A model generated the notes under the pieces. The model had not been told where the DNA came from. It made no database searches and saw nothing but the letters and a program-made list of their open reading frames with translations. A program made the position numbers and the translations under genes. 64,000 nt of DNA from an uncultured Francisellaceae bacterium (GTDB lineage Bacteria > Pseudomonadota > Gammaproteobacteria > UBA6186 > Azoamicaceae): positions 1 to 64,000 of the forward strand of contig CAMFJH010000004.1 in NCBI GenBank assembly GCA_945956915.1. The letters run 5' to 3'. The stretch's first letter is position 1, and every line of letters starts with the position of its first letter. This document shows, one piece after another, positions 9,340 to 17,353 of the stretch.

Positions 9340-10674
9340 ATGATGATAACTGTTCGTTCTTGTACATACGCTCTAATAACGTTGACGCTGGCCTTGAATG
9401 CTATTCAGGTGCATGCCCTCCCAAAATCCAGTGCTGCGCCTCAAAAATTTCAAAGCCTGGATAAAATGGTGGCCATTGTAAACAATGATACGATTACAGG
9501 ATCAGAACTGGATTATCAAACCAATTTATTATTATTGCGCTTAAAACAAAGTGAGGCTGAATTGCCGCCCATGGCAGAATTTAAAAAGCAAATTTTGGAA
9601 CGCATGATTTTAGAAAAAATACAATTACAATTGGCTTCTGAAACCGGTATCGAAATAGATAACACAACTCTTAATCAAACCTTAAACGATCTGGCAAGCC
9701 GTGATGGCATGCCTTTAGCTAAAATGCGTGAATTTTTAGAAGAACAAGGCATTCCTTTTGATTATTTTAGAGACACTATCAAAAAAGAACTCACCCTTTC
9801 CAAATTACAGCAAAAAGAAATCGGTCAACAAATTTCAATTTCTAAAACCGATATTGAACATTTTTTAAATTCTCCTCAAGGGCAAGATAAAACGGGTAGC
9901 GAATATCGATTAGGCCATATTCTAGTCGCTCTTCCTGAAGCCCCGACACCTTCGGAAATAGAAAATGCCAAACAGCAAGTAGAAAGCCTGAAAAAACAAT
10001 TGGCTGCCGGAGCCAATTTTAAAACCTTGGCTATGTCACACTCTGCAGGGCCGCAAGCCCTAAACGGTGGTGATTTGGGGTGGAAAAAAGGCACCGAATT
10101 ACCCACACTCTTTGCCAAGCAAACCTTATCCATGGCCGTACACGAAGTTCAAGGCCCTATTCGTAATGCAGGGGGTTTTCATCTTATCAAATTGCTGGAA
10201 AAAAGAACGCCCGGTGAGGTATCCCACGAGAGTGCTAAACCTGCAACGCACGTTCGGCAAATTTTAATTAAAAATACGGATAAATTATCCGACTCAGAAG
10301 CCAAGAAACGATTAACAGACTTAAGAAATCGTATCCTAAAGGGTGCTGCTACTTTTGCAAAAGTAGCAGAACAGTATTCAGAAGAACCCGCCTCATCTAC
10401 TAAAGGCGGTGATTTAGGATGGGTAACAGAGCAATCTCTTATCAAACCTTTTTACAGCAAAATGACTTCTCTAAAAACTGGAGAGCTTAGCGAACCTTTT
10501 AAAACAGAACTGGGTTGGCACTTGATTCAAGTCATAGAACGTAAAATGCAAAAAAATACTTCCGAAGCTATGCGTGCTAAAGCCATGGACATTTTATATC
10601 AGCGCAAATTTGAAGATCAATTAACTGCTTGGTTAAAACGTATTCGACAAGATGCAGAGATCAAAATTTATTGA
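9340..10674 (+). CDS. surA: Periplasmic chaperone / peptidyl-prolyl isomerase SurA
   Basis: The 444-residue protein has a signal peptide ending near VHA, a SurA N-terminal chaperone domain starting KMVAIVNNDTITGSELD, and two parvulin domains. The first parvulin runs about residues 185-290 (YRLGHILVALP, then GGDLGWKKG) and the second about 300-410 (THVRQILIKN, then GGDLGWVTE). SurA escorts unfolded outer-membrane proteins, LptD among them, across the periplasm. It lies 45 bp after lptD and overlaps the longest rsmA reading, so lptD-surA-rsmA-apaH is probably one operon. In enterics pdxA sits between surA and rsmA; here it is missing. Confidence 0.96.
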   Translation: MMITVRSCTYALITLTLALNAIQVHALPKSSAAPQKFQSLDKMVAIVNNDTITGSELDYQTNLLLLRLKQSEAELPPMAEFKKQILERMILEKIQLQLASETGIEIDNTTLNQTLNDLASRDGMPLAKMREFLEEQGIPFDYFRDTIKKELTLSKLQQKEIGQQISISKTDIEHFLNSPQGQDKTGSEYRLGHILVALPEAPTPSEIENAKQQVESLKKQLAAGANFKTLAMSHSAGPQALNGGDLGWKKGTELPTLFAKQTLSMAVHEVQGPIRNAGGFHLIKLLEKRTPGEVSHESAKPATHVRQILIKNTDKLSDSEAKKRLTDLRNRILKGAATFAKVAEQYSEEPASSTKGGDLGWVTEQSLIKPFYSKMTSLKTGELSEPFKTELGWHLIQVIERKMQKNTSEAMRAKAMDILYQRKFEDQLTAWLKRIRQDAEIKIY

Positions 10675-10684
10675 ACGCGGTGCT

Positions 10685-11473
10685 ATGATTAAACCTAGAA
10701 AACGATTTGGTCAAAATTTCTTGATTGATCAAAATGTCATTGACAATATCGTTCATCTAATACATCCACAGCAAAACGATGCGATGGTTGAAATTGGTCC
10801 CGGTTTGGGCGCATTGACAAAACCAATTCTTGATCAGGTTAATCATTTAGATGTGATTGAAATCGATCGTGATTTGGCAGAAGCTTTAAACCTACATACT
10901 TTACAATCAGGGCAAGCCCATAAAATCACAGTTCATCAACAAGATGCCTTAAGCTTTGATTTTGCAAAGCTTTATCATCACCAAAAACTTCGAATCGTGG
11001 GTAACTTGCCTTATAATATTTCGACCCCTTTATTATTTCATCTTTTAAACTTCGCACCCATTATTCAAGATATGCATTTTATGCTACAACAAGAAGTGGT
11101 CGATAGAATGACTGCAAAACCCCATACCAAAGCTTATGGTCGATTATCGGTTATGATACAGGCCCAATGCCAAACCCAAAGCTTATTAACTGTAGAATCG
11201 AATGCTTTTCGTCCTGCCCCCAAAGTGCGATCTAAAATCATTCGGCTAACGCCTCATCAGAATGCGCCCTATCCCGTCTCTGATTTTCAAACTCTACAGA
11301 ATGTGAGTACCGAAGCTTTTAATCAAAGAAGAAAAATCATTCATAATGCTTTAAAGCATTATTTATGTGATGCTGATTATCAAAAATTACGCCTTGATCC
11401 TAATCTACGACCAGAAGCATTGACAGTTCAGGATTTTATCAACATCAGCAATTACATATCTAATCAACGATGA
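10685..11473 (+). CDS. rsmA: 16S rRNA (adenine1518-N6/adenine1519-N6)-dimethyltransferase RsmA (KsgA)
   Basis: RsmA dimethylates two adjacent adenines in the 3'-terminal helix of 16S rRNA late in small-subunit assembly. The sequence has PRKRFGQNFLID at its start, the SAM motif EIGPGLGALT, the acidic DVIEIDRDLAE and the catalytic NLPYNISTPLL. I chose the ATG at 10685 (262 residues, MIKPRKRFGQNF) because RsmA proteins normally begin just before RKRFGQNFL. An ATG at 10652 is also open but lies inside surA. The stop overlaps the apaH start by 4 bp (ATGA), so the two are probably translationally coupled. Confidence 0.95.
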   Translation: MIKPRKRFGQNFLIDQNVIDNIVHLIHPQQNDAMVEIGPGLGALTKPILDQVNHLDVIEIDRDLAEALNLHTLQSGQAHKITVHQQDALSFDFAKLYHHQKLRIVGNLPYNISTPLLFHLLNFAPIIQDMHFMLQQEVVDRMTAKPHTKAYGRLSVMIQAQCQTQSLLTVESNAFRPAPKVRSKIIRLTPHQNAPYPVSDFQTLQNVSTEAFNQRRKIIHNALKHYLCDADYQKLRLDPNLRPEALTVQDFINISNYISNQR

Positions 11474-12279
11474 GTACTTATGCCATCGGGGATATTCAAG
11501 GCTGCTTTAGACCTTTGATGCGCTTATTAGATAAAATTCAATTCAATGAAAAATCCGATGTTTTATGGTTTACAGGTGATCTGGTCAATCGCGGCCCGGA
11601 GTCTTTGGAAACCCTACGTTTTATTAAATCACTCAAAAAACAAGCCATTACTGTTTTAGGTAATCATGATTTAACCCTATTGGCGGTTGCCAAAAAAACA
11701 ATACCCTACAAACCACCGGCACACACTTTTGAGGATATTTTACATGCATCCGATTGTGAAGATTTACTGAACTGGCTTTCTCATCAACCTCTAATACATC
11801 ATGATCCGGTGCTTAATTTTACGATGGTGCATGCAGGATTTCCTCCCCAATGGAATTTATCAACGGCACTCTCATTGGCCAAAGAAGTTGAAACCCTAAT
11901 ACAGGGGCCACAAGCGATAGATTTTTTAAAACACATGTATGGCAATTTACCTAATATATGGGATCCAACATTAACAGGATGGGATCGATTACGATTTATC
12001 GTCAATTGTTTTACGCGTCTTAGATTTTGTGATGCAGAAGGCCGTTTAGATCTTTCCCAGGTAGGGCCTGCAGATTCTGCACCCCAAGGTTTGTACCCTT
12101 GGTTTAAGATACCCAATAGACAAAGCCAAAATCTGAATATTTTGTTTGGACATTGGGCCTCCTTACAAGGCCAGAGCGATGAACCGACTGTATTTCCTTT
12201 GGACACCGGCTGCGTATGGGGGAATTGTTTGACGGCCTTTAGATTAGAAGACCGTGTAAAAATAATGGTAGAATGTTAG
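11470..12279 (+). CDS. apaH: Symmetrical bis(5'-nucleosyl)-tetraphosphatase ApaH
   Basis: This 269-residue metallophosphatase splits diadenosine tetraphosphate into two ADP. The metallophosphoesterase motifs are all visible: YAIGDIQGCF, WFTGDLVNRGPESL, VLGNHDLTL and MVHAGFPPQW. The family end (FGHWASLQG, then LDTGCVWGNCLTAFRLED) is also present. It overlaps rsmA by 4 bp and is the last gene of the lptD operon. apaG, which precedes apaH in enterics, is absent. Length is normal and no residue looks out of place. Confidence 0.96.
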   Translation: MSTYAIGDIQGCFRPLMRLLDKIQFNEKSDVLWFTGDLVNRGPESLETLRFIKSLKKQAITVLGNHDLTLLAVAKKTIPYKPPAHTFEDILHASDCEDLLNWLSHQPLIHHDPVLNFTMVHAGFPPQWNLSTALSLAKEVETLIQGPQAIDFLKHMYGNLPNIWDPTLTGWDRLRFIVNCFTRLRFCDAEGRLDLSQVGPADSAPQGLYPWFKIPNRQSQNLNILFGHWASLQGQSDEPTVFPLDTGCVWGNCLTAFRLEDRVKIMVEC

Positions 12280-12330
12280 GCCAAGTTAAGCACAAAATAA
12301 TTAAGCTGATTAAACTTTACTATTAATATT

Positions 12331-12651
12331 TTAAGCTACTTTACGCACATCAACAGTTAAATTTAACCCATCTCGATCCACTAAATCTTGTAAACACAAC
12401 CGCACAAATTGTTGAGGTGAATAGCCTAATTTTGTTGCATATTCTGCAGCAGTTCTTGGGCTCAAGAAACGTCTGCCATGCTCTAAATCGCATAAATATT
12501 GTCTGGATACACCTAACAATTGAGAGAATTCGGATTGTGACATTTTCTCACCTTGCCGAATGGCGAGCAATAAGTTTGAAAGGGTAAGTTTTTTGCCAGT
12601 GAGCATCTCTAAAAACTGGAGTGCTGCACTTGCTTTACGCTTAGTACTCAT
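12331..12651 (-). CDS. XRE-family helix-turn-helix regulator, antitoxin-like, without a visible toxin
   Basis: The 106-residue protein has a Lys/Ala-rich start and an XRE-type helix-turn-helix at about residues 25-80 (MSQSEFSQLLGVSRQYLCDL, followed by EHGRRFLSPRTAAEYATKLG). Size and domain resemble small autoregulators and HigA-type antitoxins. No toxin gene is next to it: apaH lies downstream, convergent, and only a 14-codon frame of doubtful value overlaps its start (12641-12685). GAGG lies about 8 nt before the ATG at 12651. An inverted repeat at 12717-12733, upstream of the start, may be its own operator. Confidence 0.8.
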   Translation of the reverse strand: MSTKRKASAALQFLEMLTGKKLTLSNLLLAIRQGEKMSQSEFSQLLGVSRQYLCDLEHGRRFLSPRTAAEYATKLGYSPQQFVRLCLQDLVDRDGLNLTVDVRKVA

Positions 12652-12716
12652 GTTTGGTTACCTCAATAATTTTAGCAATTTTCATACTCCTATAATTATC
12701 ACTGATATAATAAGTA

Positions 12717-12733
12717 TACCCTAGATAAGGGTA
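12717..12733. promoter_or_regulatory. Candidate operator of the XRE regulator
   Basis: TACCCT and AGGGTA form a perfect 6-bp inverted repeat around AGATA, 66 bp upstream of the XRE start codon. On the minus strand it is followed by an AT-rich stretch with possible -10 hexamers (TATTAT). A short palindrome just upstream of a lone XRE gene is the usual place for autoregulation. The link is inference. Confidence 0.4.
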
Positions 12734-12978
12734 CAGGGTAAATATGTTAATACGATTGAATTATTATTTCAAGTTATTTTATGGTTATTAAATTTGATTC
12801 TCACCTTGCTCTGCCGGGCGAGGGTCTAAAAATAAGCAGACAAACTCCGAACAGTTGCCTCTTTAGTTAGTTAATATTCTTTATATATTACTGAATATAT
12901 TACTGACTTTTAATCAGAAAACCATGTAAAAATCACTGTGCAATGTTAGAATAAATCTTTATAGGGAGGTAACGTTAC
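12734..12978. other. Leader region of the cytochrome oxidase operon; no gene seen
   Basis: With the promoter side of the XRE gene this gene-free stretch totals 327 bp (12652-12978). It is very AT-rich except for a GC-rich patch at 12800-12830 (CTCTGCCGGGCGAGGG), which can form an imperfect hairpin. It must hold the coxB promoter, but I see no unambiguous -35/-10 pair. A strong Shine-Dalgarno (GGGAGG) lies just before the coxB ATG. Confidence 0.5.
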
Positions 12979-13767
12979 ATGTCATGGTTAGGCTTACGAC
13001 GCTGGCTCCTCGCCCTTTGCCTTGGCTTAACGTATTCACGCAGCGTCTGTGCTGACTATACATTAAACATGACACGTGGTATAACGGAAATCAGTCGTGG
13101 CATTTATCATCTGCATATGACCATTTTTTGGATTTGTGTCATTATCGGTGTTGCCGTATTCAGTGTGATGTTTTATGCCATTATTTGGCACCGTAAATCC
13201 AGAGGCGTCACGGCAGCAAATTTTCACGAAAGCACCACTGTAGAAATCATTTGGACCATTATTCCCTTTCTAATTTTAATCGGCATGGCCATTCCTGCCA
13301 CACAATTACTCATCAAGATGCATGATACCACTCAGGATTCGGATCTCTCTATTAAAATCACAGGCTATCAATGGCGATGGGAATATGAATACTTAGGCAA
13401 AGATCTACGCTTTGTCAGTAATTTAACCACGCCCCAAGATCAAATCAAAAACAAAGATATCAAAGGCAAGCATTATTTATTAGAAGTCGATAATCCTTTG
13501 GTTGTCCCCGTAGGCAAAAGAATACGTTTTCTAACCACCGCCAATGATGTTGTACACTCCTGGTGGGTGCCTGCTTTAGGGATCAAAAAAGATGCTATAC
13601 CCGGCTTTATCAATGAGGCTTGGGCAAAGATTGATCAAACCGGCACTTTTAGAGGTCAATGTGCTGAATTGTGTGGCGCTAATCATGGTTTTATGCCTAT
13701 CGTATTAGAAGTCAAAACCGAAGCTGAATTTAATAAATGGTTAGAAAGTAAAAGGAAAACCCCATGA
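12979..13767 (+). CDS. coxB: Cytochrome c oxidase subunit II
   Basis: The 262-residue protein has a signal/transmembrane start, two further membrane segments (about residues 48-70 and 90-112) and a periplasmic cupredoxin domain. The CuA site is visible: [17 protein letters not shown], then [15 protein letters not shown] with both cysteines, the glutamate, the histidine and the methionine. [11 protein letters not shown] is the aromatic electron-entry segment. The subunit takes electrons from cytochrome c and passes them to heme a. There is no fused cytochrome c domain. GGAGG precedes the ATG, and the stop overlaps the coxA start by 4 bp. Confidence 0.97.
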   Translation: MSWLGLRRWLLALCLGLTYSRSVCADYTLNMTRGITEISRGIYHLHMTIFWICVIIGVAVFSVMFYAIIWHRKSRGVTAANFHESTTVEIIWTIIPFLILIGMAIPATQLLIKMHDTTQDSDLSIKITGYQWRWEYEYLGKDLRFVSNLTTPQDQIKNKDIKGKHYLLEVDNPLVVPVGKRIRFLTTANDVVHSWWVPALGIKKDAIPGFINEAWAKIDQTGTFRGQCAELCGANHGFMPIVLEVKTEAEFNKWLESKRKTP

Positions 13768-15362
13768 GTATTGCTGTTGATCATCCCATACATAACCCGA
13801 CTGATCACAATCATGAACACGGCCCAGCGCCTGGATTATTAAGATGGGTTTTTACCACCAACCATAAAGATATTGGAACTTTATATTTGTGGTTTAGTTT
13901 TTGTATGTTTTTAATCGGTGGCAGTTTAATCCTAGGAGTGCGTGCAGAGCTCTTTAAACCGGGTCTGCAACTGATGGAGCCTAATTTTTTCAATCAATTA
14001 ACCACCATGCATGGGTTAATTATGGTCTTTGGCGCCGTGATGCCGGCCTTTGTGGGTCTTGCCAATTGGATGTTACCCTTAATGATTGGTGCTCCGGATA
14101 TGGCTTTACCCAGATTAAATAACTGGTCTTTCTGGATTTTACCTTTTGCATTTTCCATTCTGATCAGCACACTGTTTATGGAAGGTTCTGCGCCTAATTT
14201 TGGATGGACTTTCTATGCACCTTTATCCTCCACTTATGCGCCTAAAAGTACAGACTTTTTTATTTTTTCCGTACACTTAATGGGTATTTCTTCGATTATG
14301 GGTGCCATCAATGTGATTGCAACCATTTTAAATATGCGGGCCCCGGGCATGACGCTCATGAAAATGCCTTTATTTGTATGGACCTGGTTAATTACTGCTT
14401 TTTTATTGATTGCGGTAATGCCCGTATTAGCCGGTGCTGTGACCATGATATTAATGGATAGACATTTTGGAACCAGTTTTTTTAATGCAGGCGGGGGGGG
14501 GGATCCCGTTATGTTTCAACATATTTTTTGGTTCTTTGGACATCCTGAAGTGTATATTATGATTTTGCCAAGCTTTGGGGTTATCTCGGAAATTATTCCT
14601 ATTTTCAGCCGTAAAAAACTTTTTGGTTATCCTTCCATGGTGTATGCAACTGTAGCCATTGCACTACTTTCGTTCACGGTGTGGGCACATCATATGTTTA
14701 CCACCGGGATGCCCTTGTGGGGCGAGCTGTATTTTATGTTTGCAACCATGCTTATTTCTGTACCCACAGGCGTTAAAATTTTTAACTGGGTAGCTACCAT
14801 GTTTAAAGGTGCACTCACTTTTGAAACGCCTATGTTATTTGCCATTGCGTTTTTAGTCATGTTTACCATGGGTGGTTTCTCAGGCCTTATGCTTTCCATT
14901 GTACCTGCAGATTTTCAATACCAAGACACCTATTTTGTAGTCGCCCATTTTCATTATGTATTGGTTCCAGGGGCTATTTTTGGGATTATGGCTGCGGTTT
15001 ATTTATGGATACCCAAATGGACAGGGCATATGTATAGCGAAACCTTAGGCAAATTTCACTTTTGGTTATCTGCCATTTCGCTCAACATCACTTTTTTCCC
15101 CATGCATTTTTTAGGTCTTGCAGGTATGCCAAGACGTGTTCCCGATTATGCCTTACAATTTGCAGATTTTAATCGCATCTCAAGCACGGGGGCTTTTGTC
15201 TTTGGTCTTAGTCAATTATTGTTTTTATACATAGTTATTAAAACCATTCGAGGAGGCCCGAAAGCTACCGCAGAAGTTTGGGAAGGGGCCAAAGGTTTAG
15301 AATGGACTGTGCCTTCGCCAGCACCTTATCATACTTTTAGTACACCTCCAATCATTTCTTAA
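13764..15362 (+). CDS. coxA: Cytochrome c oxidase subunit I
   Basis: This 532-residue catalytic subunit of an aa3-type oxidase has twelve predicted membrane spans. Heme and copper ligands can be placed: [10 protein letters not shown] (low-spin heme), [15 protein letters not shown] (CuB histidine and cross-linked tyrosine), [10 protein letters not shown] (two CuB histidines) and [12 protein letters not shown] (heme ligands). The HPEVY motif marks an A-type oxidase. It reduces oxygen to water and pumps protons at the inner membrane. It overlaps coxB by 4 bp and is followed 11 bp later by ctaG. A run of nine G (14492-14500) encodes part of the normal GGGGDP loop. Confidence 0.98.
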   Translation: MSIAVDHPIHNPTDHNHEHGPAPGLLRWVFTTNHKDIGTLYLWFSFCMFLIGGSLILGVRAELFKPGLQLMEPNFFNQLTTMHGLIMVFGAVMPAFVGLANWMLPLMIGAPDMALPRLNNWSFWILPFAFSILISTLFMEGSAPNFGWTFYAPLSSTYAPKSTDFFIFSVHLMGISSIMGAINVIATILNMRAPGMTLMKMPLFVWTWLITAFLLIAVMPVLAGAVTMILMDRHFGTSFFNAGGGGDPVMFQHIFWFFGHPEVYIMILPSFGVISEIIPIFSRKKLFGYPSMVYATVAIALLSFTVWAHHMFTTGMPLWGELYFMFATMLISVPTGVKIFNWVATMFKGALTFETPMLFAIAFLVMFTMGGFSGLMLSIVPADFQYQDTYFVVAHFHYVLVPGAIFGIMAAVYLWIPKWTGHMYSETLGKFHFWLSAISLNITFFPMHFLGLAGMPRRVPDYALQFADFNRISSTGAFVFGLSQLLFLYIVIKTIRGGPKATAEVWEGAKGLEWTVPSPAPYHTFSTPPIIS

Positions 15363-15373
15363 TCTAAAAGCAC

Positions 15374-15904
15374 ATGCATAAACACCGAAAAACCTTAAAA
15401 ATTTTGCTAGTCATTTGTTTATGCATGTTTGGATTTACCTTTGCTTTGGTGCCCATTTACAATGTTTTTTGCAAAGTGACAGGTCTTAATGGCAAAGTCG
15501 AGATAAAAGGTCCCAGTGCCATTTCTCGTTACAAAGACACCGACCTTAGCAACAGTCGATTGATTACGGTAGAATTTGATGTTAACCGGAATCGAAATTT
15601 AAATTGCGAATTTTCCCCCCAACACACAGCCATTCAATTAAAAACAGGGGCGCTCACCCTAACTTCTTATCATGTTAAAAACCTCACTAACAAAACGATC
15701 ACCATTCAAGCCATCCCCAGCATCACACCCGGTGTCGCGGCTAAATATTTAAAAAAACTGGAATGTTTTTGTTTTAATAAGCAAACTTTAAAACCAGGCC
15801 AAGCCATGCATCTTCCTTTACGATTTTGGTTAGAACCTGAATTACCCGATGAGGTAAAACGACTGACCTTATCTTATACTTTATTTGATGTCACAGAAAA
15901 CTAA
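15374..15904 (+). CDS. ctaG: Cytochrome c oxidase assembly protein CtaG (Cox11)
   Basis: The 176-residue protein has one N-terminal membrane anchor (about residues 9-28) and a periplasmic immunoglobulin-like domain. The copper-binding pair is visible as ECFCFNKQTLKPGQ, preceded by the conserved PSITPGVAAKYLKKL. Family features VPIYNVFCKVTGLNG near the anchor and LPLRFWLEPELP near the end are normal. CtaG delivers copper to the CuB site of subunit I. It lies between coxA and coxC, its usual place in proteobacterial aa3 operons. Confidence 0.95.
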   Translation: MHKHRKTLKILLVICLCMFGFTFALVPIYNVFCKVTGLNGKVEIKGPSAISRYKDTDLSNSRLITVEFDVNRNRNLNCEFSPQHTAIQLKTGALTLTSYHVKNLTNKTITIQAIPSITPGVAAKYLKKLECFCFNKQTLKPGQAMHLPLRFWLEPELPDEVKRLTLSYTLFDVTEN

Positions 15905-15915
15905 AGGAGTTTATT

Positions 15916-16797
15916 ATGGATGAGGTACCCAACCCTAAACTATATTATGTTCCAGAAAATACACATTGGCCAATTGTGGGTTCAATAGGACTTTTTACGC
16001 TCGTCATCGGCATTGTCAATTGGATCCATGAACATAGTTGTGGACCGTATATCTTTTTTGCAGGTGCTTTGATTCTGGCTTATATGATGTTTGGATGGTT
16101 TAGCATCGTGATCCATGAAAGTCGCGCAGGTCTTCACAATGCTCAGATGGATCGTTCTTATCGTTGGGGAATGGTCTGGTTTATTTTTTCAGAACTGATG
16201 TTTTTTGTAGCTTTTTTTGGGGCTTTGTTTTATGCCCGCATTTTTTCTGTACCTTGGTTAGGGGGCATTGGTGCAAAATTGTCTACCCACACGCTGTTAT
16301 GGGATCACTTTACAGCAGCGTGGCCTTTATTACAAAATCCCAATCCTAAATTATTTCCAAGCCCTAGCGGTATTGTATCCACTTGGGGCATTCCAGCACT
16401 CAATACCCTGTTGTTATTAAGCTCTGGTGCAACCATCACATTTGCACATCATGCTCTAAAAAACAATCACCGCAAACACCTAGTCATAGGTTTATTAGCG
16501 ACTATATTCTTGGGTTTTACTTTTTTGAGCTTTCAGATTTACGAATACCATCACGCTTACACTGAACTTAATCTTACTTTACACTCAGGCATTTATGGCA
16601 CAACATTCTTTATGCTCACAGGTTTTCATGGAGCCCATGTAACGATTGGCGCAATTATGTTAAGTATTATTCTTTATCGTTGCCTAGAAGGTGATTTTAG
16701 CGTAGAAAAACATTTTGCTTTCGAAGCCGCTGCCTGGTACTGGCATTTTGTGGATGTGGTCTGGTTATGTTTATTTATTTTTGTGTATTGGTTATAG
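15916..16797 (+). CDS. coxC: Cytochrome c oxidase subunit III
   Basis: The 293-residue membrane protein has seven predicted spans and the subunit III signatures WFIFSELMFFVAFFGALFYA, ITFAHHALK, YEYHHAYTELN, GFHGAHVTIGAIML and AAAWYWHFVDVVWL. It stabilises the oxidase core and supports proton uptake. AAGGAG lies 8 nt before the ATG. Its 3' end overlaps the convergent DUF2909 gene by 23 bp, so the plus-strand oxidase transcript runs into an antisense gene. The rest of the usual oxidase accessory genes resume only at 20582. Confidence 0.97.
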   Translation: MDEVPNPKLYYVPENTHWPIVGSIGLFTLVIGIVNWIHEHSCGPYIFFAGALILAYMMFGWFSIVIHESRAGLHNAQMDRSYRWGMVWFIFSELMFFVAFFGALFYARIFSVPWLGGIGAKLSTHTLLWDHFTAAWPLLQNPNPKLFPSPSGIVSTWGIPALNTLLLLSSGATITFAHHALKNNHRKHLVIGLLATIFLGFTFLSFQIYEYHHAYTELNLTLHSGIYGTTFFMLTGFHGAHVTIGAIMLSIILYRCLEGDFSVEKHFAFEAAAWYWHFVDVVWLCLFIFVYWL

Positions 16798-17023
16798 GAG
16801 GATTTCCTAAAATCGCATGCGGTGATATAACCCCCATCGCATATAAAACAAATAACAATAAAAATAAAGCAAAAGACAACACAATTCTAAAGGTTAAAGC
16901 CTTGACTGTTTTTTTAGTTTTGCCCTGATCGCGTACTAAAAAAAACAAGCTAACCATCAAGCTTGCAATAATACACAATAACAGGACCAAGATTAAAAAA
17001 CTTATCCAAAAAGAAATGTTCAT
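16775..17023 (-). CDS. DUF2909 twin-transmembrane protein of the cytochrome oxidase cluster
   Basis: This 82-residue protein has two membrane segments (about residues 5-29 and 44-66) joined by the signature VRDQGKTKKTVKALTFRI, and a short tail. That is the DUF2909 family, which in many gammaproteobacteria lies convergent just after coxC and before the SURF1 gene. The function is unknown; conserved position suggests a part in oxidase assembly. It overlaps the coxC 3' end by 23 bp. The gene after it is not SURF1 but a coiled-coil protein. Confidence 0.85.
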   Translation of the reverse strand: MNISFWISFLILVLLLCIIASLMVSLFFLVRDQGKTKKTVKALTFRIVLSFALFLLLFVLYAMGVISPHAILGNPPITNTQK

Positions 17024-17067
17024 TACAATCTATCATTCCCTACTTGCTTATACCCTTTTCATAATGA

Positions 17068-17096
17068 TTTACACTGACGACAAAGTAAACTGTAAT
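17068..17096 (+). promoter_or_regulatory. Candidate sigma-70 promoter in the 330-bp gap before the coiled-coil gene
   Basis: TTTACA (17068-17073) and TGTAAT (17091-17096) are separated by exactly 17 bp and read rightwards, starting 44 bp upstream of the DUF2909 start codon. The coiled-coil gene begins only at 17354, so a transcript from here would have a leader of about 250 nt. The rest of the gap (17097-17353) shows no gene; a closer promoter may exist but none stands out. AAGGTG precedes the ATG at 17354. Confidence 0.35.
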
Positions 17097-17353
17097 TATA
17101 TGCAGCCCTTCAAAAATGGCGCCAAAGGAAGACCTTTTACATAATAAGTAATACAAAGTAGGTTGTTTGTCGGATAGGCAAGTAGTTACAGGGGTTCTAT
17201 AGTGTACTCATTATTATCAATGCGTTCAGGCTGGAATCAATATCATTTAACAAATCAATAGCTTAGCTTTAACAATTGTTTTGTGATCGAACAAAATAAA
17301 TTATTGTCAGTCTTAATGTTTGTATTGTTTTAACCGCATAAAAAGGTGCTGCT

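Noticed and set aside
12641-12685. 14-codon ORF (MKIAKIIEVTKHEY) overlapping the XRE start
   Set aside because: GGAG lies only one base before its ATG, too close for normal initiation, and nothing supports conservation.
14486-14502. Run of nine G in coxA as a possible phase-variation tract
   Set aside because: It encodes the normal glycine loop of subunit I and an essential oxidase is an unlikely phase-variable gene; only a resequencing check would be needed.
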